A DNA stretch of 17,555 nucleotides from an uncultured Prevotella sp. (GTDB lineage Bacteria > Bacteroidota > Bacteroidia > Bacteroidales > Bacteroidaceae). The first letter of the stretch is position 1; every line of letters begins with the position of its first letter. The position numbers and the translations under genes were made by a program. The notes under the pieces are model-generated. The model saw only the letters and a program-made list of their open reading frames with translations. It was not told the DNA's origin and did no database searches. Positions 1 through 7,317 of the stretch are shown here, in pieces. Location of the stretch: positions 1 through 17,555 of the forward strand of contig CALFUF010000030.1 in NCBI GenBank assembly GCA_937916405.1. The letters run 5' to 3'.

Positions 1-163
1 CGAGTTGGGTTTGGTCGTCTGCGGATAATTGCGTATCTTTGCCGATGCAGAGGTCTGACCACGAGAGCCCATAGCGTACGTCATACACCATGCGGGCAAT
101 AGCTTTCGCCTCGCCTTCGTCATAGACAGGTGTCAACTGATGCCATAGATTCTGATAGTTCAT
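1..163 (-). CDS. prmC: PrmC N-terminal part (release factor glutamine methyltransferase), partial
   Basis: The minus strand reads from an ATG at 163 out of the window. The 54 visible residues begin MNYQNLWHQLTPVYDEGEAK and continue with a WSDLCIGKD segment. This resembles the N-terminal helical domain of PrmC/HemK, which positions release factors for methylation of the glutamine in their GGQ motif. The catalytic NPPY motif would lie beyond the left edge, so the methyltransferase domain is not seen. The gene is divergent from ribD with 24 bases between the ATGs, an arrangement I recall from Bacteroidales. A well-formed promoter (172-203) precedes it. The identification rests on the N-terminal domain and context only. 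Confidence 0.75.
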   Translation of the reverse strand, partial: MNYQNLWHQLTPVYDEGEAKAIARMVYDVRYGLSWSDLCIGKDTQLSADDQTQL

Positions 164-171
164 AACAACCG

Positions 172-203
172 CAAAGATACGAATATTATGGAAAAAAACC
201 AAA
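172..203 (-). promoter_or_regulatory. Bacteroidetes-type promoter for prmC
   Basis: On the minus strand, TATCTTTG (172-179) is a perfect -7 box (TAnnTTTG). TTTG at 200-203 is a -33 box with a 20-base spacer. The start site would fall near 165, so the leader is almost absent. The -33 box lies inside the first codons of ribD. Confidence 0.7.
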
Positions 204-1156
204 TATTGACTGACGAAAAATATATGCGACGCTGTCTGCAACTGGCAGCCAACGGCATACAGGGGGCACGTCCTAACCCGATGGTGGGTGCTGTGATTGT
301 GGTGAACGACCGTATTATCGGAGAGGGCTATCATGTACGCTGTGGAGAAGGACATGCCGAGGTAAATGCCTTTGCGAGTGTGATACCTGCTGACGAGCCG
401 TTGCTGAAAGACGCCACCATCTATGTGTCTTTGGAACCCTGTGCGCACTATGGTAAGACACCACCCTGTGCCGACTTAATTATCAAGAAGGATGTCAAGC
501 GTGTGGTCGTAGGTTGTGTCGACCCTTTTGCTGAAGTACAAGGACGTGGAATTGAGCGGATTCGGAAAGCTGGTATCGAGGTGACGGTGGGGATCCTGGA
601 AATGGAATGTCGCTGGCTGAACCGCAGGTTCTTCACCTATCATGCCAAGCACCGTCCTTATATCATCCTGAAATGGGCACAGACAGCCAATAGTTATATA
701 GATAACCATTTCCAACCCACGATGATTAGCAACGAGCAGACACAGAGGTTATCGCATAAGCTACGTGCCGAGGAGGATGCTATTCTGGTGGGACATACCA
801 CCTTCGACCGCGACCATCCCAAACTGACCGTCCGTCAATGGCACGGTCCGGATCCTAAGCGTATCATACTGACCCATGACCGTCCCCTTCCCCAACTCAT
901 TGACGACCTTTACCAGCACGGTATCCAGTCGTTAATCGTCGAGGGAGGCAGACAGACCCATGAGACGTTCCTAAAAGCCGACCTGTGGGACGAGATTCGG
1001 ATGGAAGTGGCTCCCATTACCGTCTCAGATGGCACACGAGCACCCCAACTACCCACAAAGGCAGTCGTTATGCGTCAAGAAAGATATGGGGAAAACACGA
1101 TTACTTACGTCCGAAATCCGCAGGAACCTCACCCCATTTCTGGGTCTCCCACTTGA
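188..1156 (+). CDS. ribD: RibD: bifunctional pyrimidine deaminase / reductase of riboflavin synthesis
   Basis: RibD catalyses two riboflavin steps: zinc-dependent deamination of the diaminopyrimidine phosphoribosyl intermediate, then NADPH reduction of the ribosyl side chain. The N-terminal deaminase domain (about residues 8-150) shows the zinc signature: H56-A-E58, then E84-P-C85 and P-P-C94 in PCAHYGKTPPC. The C-terminal reductase domain starts near RPYIILKWAQTA (about 156) and includes LIVEGGRQTH. The 322 residues are slightly short for the family but both domains are present. No clear plus-strand promoter box is seen in the 24-base gap to prmC. The last 11 residues run past the usual NTITYVRN end and overlap the 3' end of the convergent RNase H gene by 56 bases. 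Confidence 0.95.
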   Translation: MEKNQILTDEKYMRRCLQLAANGIQGARPNPMVGAVIVVNDRIIGEGYHVRCGEGHAEVNAFASVIPADEPLLKDATIYVSLEPCAHYGKTPPCADLIIKKDVKRVVVGCVDPFAEVQGRGIERIRKAGIEVTVGILEMECRWLNRRFFTYHAKHRPYIILKWAQTANSYIDNHFQPTMISNEQTQRLSHKLRAEEDAILVGHTTFDRDHPKLTVRQWHGPDPKRIILTHDRPLPQLIDDLYQHGIQSLIVEGGRQTHETFLKADLWDEIRMEVAPITVSDGTRAPQLPTKAVVMRQERYGENTITYVRNPQEPHPISGSPT

Positions 1157-1559
1157 TAATCGGATTCTTCCAGGTATGTGTCTGCAACCATCGTTCGGCA
1201 CGCAAGATAATCTGATAGAGCCCCTCCGTCTCTGGAGTGCGCTCTAACTTCGTCTTACACTTTCTCTTATTGACCCAGAGGATGGCGTTATAGGAGTCGC
1301 TGTATATCGTCTTTGTATAAAGTCCCTGTTGCTGCATCAAAGCAAGGGCATGGACAATAGCAAGGAACTCTCCGATATTATTCGTACCCTTCATAGGACC
1401 AAAATGGAATACCCGATAGCCTGTCTGTAAGTCTATCGCCTGATACTCCATCGGACCCGGGTTGCCGGAGCAAGCCGCATCAACAGCCCATGCGTCAGCC
1501 GTCACCTCCAAGGGTAAAGGCAGTACGGTGTCGTGTCTATAATCGGGAGGGTTCTGCAT
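1101..1559 (-). CDS. rnhA: Ribonuclease HI family protein
   Basis: The 152-residue protein has the RNase H fold signature and would cleave the RNA strand of RNA-DNA hybrids such as R-loops and replication primers. The likely catalytic acidic residues are D27 (AVDAACSGNPG), E64 (NNIGEFLAI), D88 (IYSDSYNAI) and D147 (WGEVPADFGRK). Together they form the DEDD set. The ATG follows the argS TAA with no intervening base, so it is probably translated from the argS message. The end overlaps ribD tail-to-tail. The compact single-domain form lacks an N-terminal hybrid-binding domain. A different RNase H subtype name is possible, but the enzyme class is clear. Confidence 0.88.
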   Translation of the reverse strand: MQNPPDYRHDTVLPLPLEVTADAWAVDAACSGNPGPMEYQAIDLQTGYRVFHFGPMKGTNNIGEFLAIVHALALMQQQGLYTKTIYSDSYNAILWVNKRKCKTKLERTPETEGLYQIILRAERWLQTHTWKNPIIKWETQKWGEVPADFGRK

Positions 1560-3341
1560 TTACATTCTCTCTGGTACATCAATACCAAGCAGCGACATAC
1601 CGTTCTTGATGATCTTTGCCACGTTGCGGGCAAGAACCAGACGTGTCTGACGTTTCTGCTCGTCCTCCTCGTTGAGGATGCTGTAATCGTGATAGAACTG
1701 GTTGAAAATCTTCGTCAACTCATAACAGTAGTTGGCAATACCACTGGGCGAATAATCCTTGCCTGCCTGCTCGACGGCAACAGGATACTCACTCATCTTC
1801 TGGATAAGCTCGATTTCCTTCTCATTAAGGGCACTAGAGATACTAGAAGAACCAGAGATACTAGAAGCCTTGCGAAGAATACTGCAAATACGTGCATAAG
1901 TATACTGGATGAAAGGACCCGTATTACCATTGAAATCAATAGACTCCTCTGGGTTGAACAGCATATTCTTGCGGGCATCCACCTTGAGGATGAAATATTT
2001 CAAGGCTCCCATTCCCACGACACGTGCGATCTCCTGTTTCTCTGCATCAGTCAGGTCGGCATTCTTACCCGCCTCATCAGCAGCCTTCAAGGCATCACTG
2101 ACCATCAACTCCATCAAGTCGTCAGCATCCACCACAGTACCCTCACGTGATTTCATCTTACCGTTAGGCAGTTCCACCATACCATAAGAGAAATGCACGA
2201 GTTCCTTACCCCACTTGAAGCCCAGACGATCAAGCAGAATAGAGAGCACTTGGAAGTGGTAGTTCTGCTCATTACCCACGACATAAATCATCTTATCGAT
2301 GGGATAGTCCTGGAAACGCATCTCTGCCGTACCGATATCCTGTGTCATATAGACAGAGGTACCATCCGATCGCAACAGAAGTTTCTGGTCGAGTCCCTCG
2401 TTGGTGAGATCAGCCCATACAGAATTGTCGGCATGTCGCTCAAAGAGTCCTTTGGCAAGACCCTCCTCAACCTTTGCCTTACCTTTCAGATACGTCTGAC
2501 TCTCATAATATATCTTATCGAACGACACACCCATCTTCTGGTAAGTCTCGTCGAAACCAGCATATACCCAGTTATTCATCTTCTCCCACAAGGCACGCAC
2601 CTCTGGGTCGTTCTGTTCCCATTTGACGAGCATCTCATGAGCCTCCTTTATAAGCGGAGCCTCCTGCTTTGCCGTCTCCTCATCCATCCCTTGTGCCATG
2701 AGTTGTTTGATTTCCTCCCGATAATGCTTGTCGAAAGCCACATAATAGTCACCTATCAGATGGTCACCCTTCTTACCACTGGTCTCGGGTGTCTCACCAT
2801 TGCCCCATTTCAACCAGGCAAGCATCGACTTACAGATATGAATACCACGGTCGTTGACGATATTGGTCTTAACCACCTTATTACCATTTGCCTGCATGAT
2901 CTGGGCAAGTGACCAGCCAAGGAGGTTGTTACGCACATGACCCAGATGGAGGGGTTTGTTCGTATTGGGCGATGAATACTCAATCATCACGAGTGGACTC
3001 TCGTCTGTAGCCTGCTGATGACCATAATGATCATCCGCATCAATATAAGCAAGCAGGGAGAGCCATGCCGCAGGAGCAACAACCAGATTCAGAAAACCTT
3101 TTACCACATTAAAAGAAGCAACAGCCTCGCAATGGTCTATGAGGTATTGTCCTATCTCCTGAGCCGTCAGCTCTGGGTTTTTCTTGGAAATCTTCAAGAA
3201 AGGAAACACAACGAGTGTTAAGTTACCCTCAAACTCACTACGTGTCTTCTGCAACTGTACCATCTTCTCTGGTACGTCTTGTCCATACAATGCTTTCACT
3301 GCCTCAATGGCGGCATTCATGATTTGCGATTCAATCTTCAT
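1560..3341 (-). CDS. argS: Arginyl-tRNA synthetase
   Basis: This class I synthetase charges tRNA-Arg with arginine. It has an N-terminal Add-1-like tRNA-binding region (about 1-110) and the HIGH-type motif HLGH at 132-135 inside a SPNTNKPLHLGHVRNN context. The KMSKS-type loop is GKMKSREGT (KMKS 395-398). The DALR anticodon-binding domain follows from about 480. At 593 residues it is near the usual length. A short serine-rich stretch (493-503) is encoded by an in-frame 18-base tandem repeat and probably sits in a loop at the start of the anticodon domain. Upstream are a hairpin and tRNA-Gln; downstream the RNase HI gene follows with no gap. Confidence 0.97.
   Translation of the reverse strand: MKIESQIMNAAIEAVKALYGQDVPEKMVQLQKTRSEFEGNLTLVVFPFLKISKKNPELTAQEIGQYLIDHCEAVASFNVVKGFLNLVVAPAAWLSLLAYIDADDHYGHQQATDESPLVMIEYSSPNTNKPLHLGHVRNNLLGWSLAQIMQANGNKVVKTNIVNDRGIHICKSMLAWLKWGNGETPETSGKKGDHLIGDYYVAFDKHYREEIKQLMAQGMDEETAKQEAPLIKEAHEMLVKWEQNDPEVRALWEKMNNWVYAGFDETYQKMGVSFDKIYYESQTYLKGKAKVEEGLAKGLFERHADNSVWADLTNEGLDQKLLLRSDGTSVYMTQDIGTAEMRFQDYPIDKMIYVVGNEQNYHFQVLSILLDRLGFKWGKELVHFSYGMVELPNGKMKSREGTVVDADDLMELMVSDALKAADEAGKNADLTDAEKQEIARVVGMGALKYFILKVDARKNMLFNPEESIDFNGNTGPFIQYTYARICSILRKASSISGSSSISSALNEKEIELIQKMSEYPVAVEQAGKDYSPSGIANYCYELTKIFNQFYHDYSILNEEDEQKRQTRLVLARNVAKIIKNGMSLLGIDVPERM
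1836..1867 (-). repeat. In-frame 18-base tandem repeat in argS
   Basis: The 14-base string AGAGATACTAGAAG occurs at 1836-1849 and again at 1854-1867, an 18-base period or six codons. On the coding (minus) strand it gives the serine-rich peptide SSISGSSSIS. Confidence 0.7.
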
Positions 3342-3365
3342 CTTTGGTATACCTATTTAATCGTG

Positions 3366-3396
3366 AAATCATCCACATGGGGCATGCGGATGATTT
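3366..3396 (-). terminator. Long hairpin between tRNA-Gln and argS (terminator or leader structure)
   Basis: A near-perfect 14-bp stem with a three-base loop: arms 3366-3379 and 3383-3396, loop 3380-3382, one G-U pair. It lies seven bases past the tRNA 3' end and 24 bases before the argS ATG on the minus strand. Only three Ts follow the stem, so it may be a weak terminator, a processing signal or an argS leader structure instead of a strong stop. Confidence 0.55.
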
Positions 3397-3403
3397 AAAA
3401 TCG

Positions 3404-3474
3404 TTGTCCAAGGCGGATTCGAACCACCACAAACAGAACCAAAACCTGTTGTGCTACCATTACACCATTGGACA
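3404..3474 (-). tRNA. tRNA-Gln, anticodon TTG
   Basis: The minus strand folds into a full cloverleaf of 71 bases. The acceptor arms TGTCCAA and TTGGACA pair over 7 bp. The D stem is GTG/CAC. The anticodon stem ACAGG/TCTGT carries the loop TTTTGGT, giving anticodon TTG for glutamine CAA codons. The variable loop has 4 bases, and the T arm GGTGG-TTCGAAT-CCGCC is standard. The discriminator is A and CCA is not encoded. It lies between tyrS and argS on the same strand, with its own promoter just upstream. Confidence 0.96.
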
Positions 3475-3495
3475 CCATGTGCTTCTAAGCGAGTG

Positions 3496-3527
3496 CAAAG
3501 GTAGTGGTTTTTCATGCCACTACCAAA
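3496..3527 (-). promoter_or_regulatory. Promoter for tRNA-Gln (and possibly argS), overlapping a hairpin
   Basis: On the minus strand, TTTG (3524-3527) and TACCTTTG (3496-3503) are separated by 20 bases, a full match to the Bacteroidetes -33/-7 consensus. The predicted start is about 15 bases before the tRNA. The spacer and box edges form an 8-bp inverted repeat (3500-3507 with 3517-3524). Confidence 0.7.
3500..3524 (-). terminator. Hairpin after tyrS (possible weak terminator)
   Basis: GGTAGTGG (3500-3507) pairs with CCACTACC (3517-3524) around a 9-base loop. It begins 15 bases past the tyrS stop on the minus strand. Only TTT follows the stem, so termination may be partial. It coincides with the tRNA promoter spacer. 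Confidence 0.45.
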
Positions 3528-3538
3528 TTTTTCGCCAA

Positions 3539-4834
3539 TTATTTCACTATCAGAAGGTAATAATTCTTCTTTCCCTTTTGGGCTAAGAGATACTTTCCAT
3601 CTATCAGATCCTCAGCGGTGACAGGACGGTTCTGGTCGATCAGTTTCTCTTTATTTAAAGAGACACCACCACCTTGTACCATCTTACGCATCTCTCCTTT
3701 AGAGGGGAATACAGGAGCTACCGTTGTCAGCAACTCGATAGCGGGCTGTCCTAGCTGGTCCTTGGAAATCTCATACTGTGGAACACCGTCGAACACATCG
3801 AGGAAAGTCTGCTCGTCTAGTTTCTCCAGTCCCTCCTTCGTCGATTTACCAAACAAGATGCTGGAGGCCTCAACTGCCGTATCCAATGCCTCCTGTGAGT
3901 GTACCAAAACAGTTACTTCCTCGGCAAGACGCTTCTGCAGAACACGACGACCCGGGTCCTGCTTGTGCTCCTCAACGAGGGTGTCAATCGTCTCCTTATC
4001 CAAAGAGGTGAATATCTTGATATAGCGCTCGGCATCCTCATCGCTGACATTGAGCCAGAACTGATAGAACTTATATGGTGTGGTACGTGCAGGATCGAGC
4101 CAGATATTCCCACTCTCTGTCTTACCAAACTTCTTACCGTCACTCTTGGTAATCAGCGGGCAGGTGAGTGCGAATGTCTCCACGTCATTTCCCAACGTGC
4201 GACGAATCAGCTCTGTACCTGTAGTCATATTACCCCACTGGTCGTTACCACCCAACTGGAGTTTCACACCATAGTGCTGATAGAGGTATAGGAAATCGTA
4301 GCCCTGCAAGAGCTGATAGGTAAATTCTGTGAAAGAAAGACCGTCACGAGCTGTTCCGTTCAGGCGCTGTTGCACGCTTTCCTTAGCCATCATATAGTTG
4401 ACAGTGATATGCTTTCCAACCTCACGAGCAAAATCAAGGAACGTAAAGTCCTTCATCCAGTCGTAGTTATTCACCATGACAGCGGCATTGGCATCTTTAG
4501 ACTCAAAATCGAGGAATTTAGCCACTTGTTTCTTGATACACTCCTGATTATGGCGTAATGTCTCGTCATTCAGCAGGTTACGCTCCTGACTCTTACCAGA
4601 GGGGTCACCAATCATACCTGTTGCACCGCCTACCAAGATGATGGGCTTATGACCGCAACGCTGCAAGTGACGCAGCATCATAATACCACACAAATGTCCG
4701 ATATGCAAGGAGTCTGCTGTCGGGTCAGTTCCTAAATAGGCTGTCACCATTTCTTTCTGGAGCAGTTCCTCCGTGCCAGGCATCATCTGTGCCAGCATAC
4801 CGCGCCAGCGTAGTTCTTCAACAAAATTCTTCAT
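3539..4834 (-). CDS. tyrS: Tyrosyl-tRNA synthetase
   Basis: This class Ic synthetase charges tRNA-Tyr. Visible motifs are YLGTDPTADSLHIGH (HIGH 44-47), the tyrosine-pocket GGNDQWGN (195-202) and the KMSKS equivalent KFGKT (235-239). A C-terminal S4-like RNA-binding segment includes KMVQGGGVSLNKEKL. The 431 residues match the TyrS subtype with KFGKT. It is the last protein gene of the metK-side block; yidD lies 60 bases upstream. No clear promoter box or T-box-like leader is seen in that gap, so co-transcription with yidD is likely. Confidence 0.97.
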   Translation of the reverse strand: MKNFVEELRWRGMLAQMMPGTEELLQKEMVTAYLGTDPTADSLHIGHLCGIMMLRHLQRCGHKPIILVGGATGMIGDPSGKSQERNLLNDETLRHNQECIKKQVAKFLDFESKDANAAVMVNNYDWMKDFTFLDFAREVGKHITVNYMMAKESVQQRLNGTARDGLSFTEFTYQLLQGYDFLYLYQHYGVKLQLGGNDQWGNMTTGTELIRRTLGNDVETFALTCPLITKSDGKKFGKTESGNIWLDPARTTPYKFYQFWLNVSDEDAERYIKIFTSLDKETIDTLVEEHKQDPGRRVLQKRLAEEVTVLVHSQEALDTAVEASSILFGKSTKEGLEKLDEQTFLDVFDGVPQYEISKDQLGQPAIELLTTVAPVFPSKGEMRKMVQGGGVSLNKEKLIDQNRPVTAEDLIDGKYLLAQKGKKNYYLLIVK

Positions 4835-4894
4835 TTCTATATATTCTTTTTTGTTATTTCATTATACCAATATCAAGATTTCGATACAGGACTA

Positions 4895-5137
4895 TTATGG
4901 TACAGGATCGTAACCACTGCCTCCCCATGGATGGCATCTCAATATCCTCCTGATAGCAAGATATAGTCCTTTGACAGGACCATGTTTCAGCAATGCCTGT
5001 CGCGCATACTCACTACAAGTAGGTGTGAATCGACAGGAGGGTGGTGTATAGGGTGATATAGCTGTCTGATAGAAACGGATAGGAAGCACCAATGTCCACG
5101 CTATAACTTTAGAAACAGAATGTAAGATACGTCTCAT
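4895..5137 (-). CDS. yidD: YidD membrane protein insertion efficiency factor
   Basis: The 80-residue protein carries the YidD pattern: YQTAISPYTPPSCRFTPTCS with C35 and C41, then HGPVKG, RILRCHPWGGSGYDPVP with C68. YidD is thought to help the YidC insertase put proteins into the inner membrane, and its N-terminal segment is probably an amphipathic membrane anchor. Its ATG overlaps the rnpA stop (ATGA). rnpA-yidD coupling is widespread in bacteria, although here rpmH and yidC are not adjacent. Confidence 0.95.
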   Translation of the reverse strand: MRRILHSVSKVIAWTLVLPIRFYQTAISPYTPPSCRFTPTCSEYARQALLKHGPVKGLYLAIRRILRCHPWGGSGYDPVP

Positions 5138-5526
5138 AGCTTCTCTACCATTCGCTGAATCAATTTTCCCATTCTGTCAGCCACCTCCGCTGAACTGTAT
5201 AAATCATCGGCAAGCCAGATAAATGCCATATGAACGGTTCGCCCAGGGATTTCCTCTAATTTATCATATATAGGCTGCTTGGCTAGCCGATAAGTTTCAC
5301 GCAATTGCCGTTTGACACGGTTACGCTTAACCGCATGCTTAAAATGACGTTTTGAGACACTAAACAATACCTGTACCGGTGACTCTTGTGCCTCACATTC
5401 TTCCTCCATCCACACCACCCGTATAGGGAAAGCTGCCATGGAGTGGCTGCCTGCTCCATTAAAGAGACGATCTGTGAGTTTCTTGCTACACAACCGCTCT
5501 CGCTTTGTGAGCGTATGGGCTGCCAT
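5134..5526 (-). CDS. rnpA: Ribonuclease P protein component
   Basis: RnpA binds the catalytic RNase P RNA and helps mature the 5' ends of tRNAs. The 130-residue protein has the N-terminal LTKRERLCSKK segment, then FSVSKRHFKHAVKRNRVKRQ, whose RNR core (68-70) is the conserved RNA-binding helix motif. An acidic insert at about 40-50 (MEEECEAQES) separates two strands of the fold. The start is 12 bases past the hemD stop and the stop overlaps yidD. No separate promoter is seen, so it is probably read from the metK-hemD message. Confidence 0.95.
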   Translation of the reverse strand: MAAHTLTKRERLCSKKLTDRLFNGAGSHSMAAFPIRVVWMEEECEAQESPVQVLFSVSKRHFKHAVKRNRVKRQLRETYRLAKQPIYDKLEEIPGRTVHMAFIWLADDLYSSAEVADRMGKLIQRMVEKL

Positions 5527-5538
5527 AGTAATGATATA

Positions 5539-6288
5539 CTATTTTTGTTTTTTCTGCAAAAAATCCTGCAAAGCACTGGTCATCGAGGGATATTTCTCAG
5601 ATGGAGCCTCTAAGTCCAGGCGTAAGCCTGCCTCCTTCACTGCCTTTGCCGTAGCGGGTCCAAAGGTAGCGATAGCAATCTTGTCTTGCTTGAAATCCGG
5701 GAAATTCTTGGTCAACGACTCTATTCCTGAGGGACTGAAGAATATCAGCATGTCGTAATCGAAAGACTTCACTTCCTCAGGAGTGAAATCATTACTTACT
5801 GTACGATACATGATACACTCCTGATGCTGCAGTTTCTTAGCATCCAGCATGTTGGTCACACTAGCGTTGTGGACATCACTCATGGGCACCAGATATTTCT
5901 CTTGCTTATGCTTGACCATGGTAGGAATCAGGTCGTCAATCTTACCTGTTGTTCCAAAGAACACCTTGCGCTTACGATATTGAACATATTTCTGGATATA
6001 GAGCGAGATGGTCTCGGTCACACAGAAATACTTCATATCCTCAGGAATAGCTACACGCAACTCCTTCGCCATCGTAAAGAAATGGTCTATCGCATGACGT
6101 GATGTAAACACAATAGCTGTATAGTCAAGGATATTCACCTTCTGCGCGCGAAACTCCTTTGCCGTGATTCCTTCTACCTTGATAAATGGACGGAATACCA
6201 ATTCCACTCCATACTTCTCAGCAATGTCGTAATAGGGCGACTTCTCGCTGGAGGGCTTGGGCTGAGAAACCAGAATCTTTTTTATCAT
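5539..6288 (-). CDS. hemD: Uroporphyrinogen-III synthase family protein
   Basis: This enzyme closes hydroxymethylbilane into uroporphyrinogen III with inversion of ring D, the branch point to heme and cobamides. The 249-residue protein has the diverged HemD pattern: an N-terminal LVSQPKP strand, YTAIVFTSRHAIDHFF (about 57-71), and YDMLIFFSPSGIESL followed by IATFGPATAKAVKEAG near the C-terminus. These match the two-lobed fold of the family. Sequence conservation in HemD is low, so the assignment rests on these segments and on the neighbouring DUF4271-metK order. No other heme genes are in the window. Confidence 0.85.
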   Translation of the reverse strand: MIKKILVSQPKPSSEKSPYYDIAEKYGVELVFRPFIKVEGITAKEFRAQKVNILDYTAIVFTSRHAIDHFFTMAKELRVAIPEDMKYFCVTETISLYIQKYVQYRKRKVFFGTTGKIDDLIPTMVKHKQEKYLVPMSDVHNASVTNMLDAKKLQHQECIMYRTVSNDFTPEEVKSFDYDMLIFFSPSGIESLTKNFPDFKQDKIAIATFGPATAKAVKEAGLRLDLEAPSEKYPSMTSALQDFLQKKQK

Positions 6289-6297
6289 TTTGGTGTC

Positions 6298-7317
6298 CTA
6301 AAAATTTATTTTTAAATTATTCGCTGTCATGACAAGCACGCCCCAAAAGGCGAGCAAGGGTACTATTTCGAGGGTGCAAAAGTACAAAATAATCTGCAAA
6401 CGAAAGACATTTCGGCAGAAAAAGATGGAATAGCACTTATAAATTGTTAATATTTTAACAAAAACTAATACTAAAATGACATAAAAAGTAACCTTTTTGA
6501 TATCTAATTCAAAGTATCCTCCTAACAAAACGGAAGGGAAAAGTAACACTCCCTCCACAGAAACAATAAACAACAAGGACCTCATCCATTGTTGATTTCT
6601 TTTACTATCGAAGAACACATGATTAACAAAGGTATACAAGCCTGCTTTCAGCAGGAAATAGATGACGGTGATACCCAGAAAGATTGCGATGAGAGTATAT
6701 TGTGAGCGAAGCACAAAAGTCTCTCCAATGTGTTGTAACGTGTAGAAATAGAAAAGGAGCGCTATCAACAAACATGTGATACCTACTAAGAACACCTGAA
6801 AGCGCAACTCATTACTTGTTTCCGAGAAATCAGTTCTTTCCTCACGAGGCAAATAGAAGAAGTTCTTAGTCTCCCTGATCATGAAATGTCTCGCACTGGT
6901 AAAGGCGATGACTGATATCAAGAAGCACGCCAGCAATAGAGAGGTAATCACGTTGTCGTTCTGCACCCGATAAGGAACAGGGTCACCTGCGACTCCGACA
7001 CGACCACCTTGCAGTTCTGGATGAAACATGGAGTCTTTAGAGAAATACCCCTCTCTATAGTATTGAGGCAGTTCTGCATTCATCAGGTCGACACCTGGTG
7101 GATGTCCTGGCAGATGAAGGGTGTCCGGGTGCTCACTCCAATGTATCTCAGAAGGTTTGAAACGTGACTGGATGGCAGAATCCTGTTGTGCTGGAGTGGC
7201 ATCACGTGGCAACCAGCTCAGCACCTGAGCGGGTGTCAGCGGACGGTGCTGGACTACTACAGAGTCGCCTTCTTGTACTGCCGCTGATGGTTGTGCTATG
7301 GAATCTTGCTGTAACAA
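6298..7317 (-). CDS. DUF4271 family integral membrane protein (TTG start)
   Basis: The function is unknown. The N-terminal third (1-120) is soluble-looking and contains PAQVLSWLPRDATPAQQDSA and a YYREGYFSKDSMFHPEL segment, as I recall for Bacteroidales DUF4271 proteins. About six membrane segments follow, near residues 123-142, 173-193, 207-230, 245-268, 276-298 and 306-331. The first codon is TTG, placed directly after the metK TAA and in the same frame. The next in-frame ATG is at residue 79, inside the conserved region, so TTG is the best start. hemD follows after 9 bases. Linkage with hemD and metK is recurrent in the group. Confidence 0.85.
   Translation of the reverse strand: MLQQDSIAQPSAAVQEGDSVVVQHRPLTPAQVLSWLPRDATPAQQDSAIQSRFKPSEIHWSEHPDTLHLPGHPPGVDLMNAELPQYYREGYFSKDSMFHPELQGGRVGVAGDPVPYRVQNDNVITSLLLACFLISVIAFTSARHFMIRETKNFFYLPREERTDFSETSNELRFQVFLVGITCLLIALLFYFYTLQHIGETFVLRSQYTLIAIFLGITVIYFLLKAGLYTFVNHVFFDSKRNQQWMRSLLFIVSVEGVLLFPSVLLGGYFELDIKKVTFYVILVLVFVKILTIYKCYSIFFCRNVFRLQIILYFCTLEIVPLLAFWGVLVMTANNLKINF

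Noticed and set aside
6377..6384. TACTTTTG -7-like box near the 3' end of the DUF4271 gene, which could drive hemD
   Set aside because: No -33 element at 19-21 bases, and it is part of coding sequence (LYFCTLE); probably chance.
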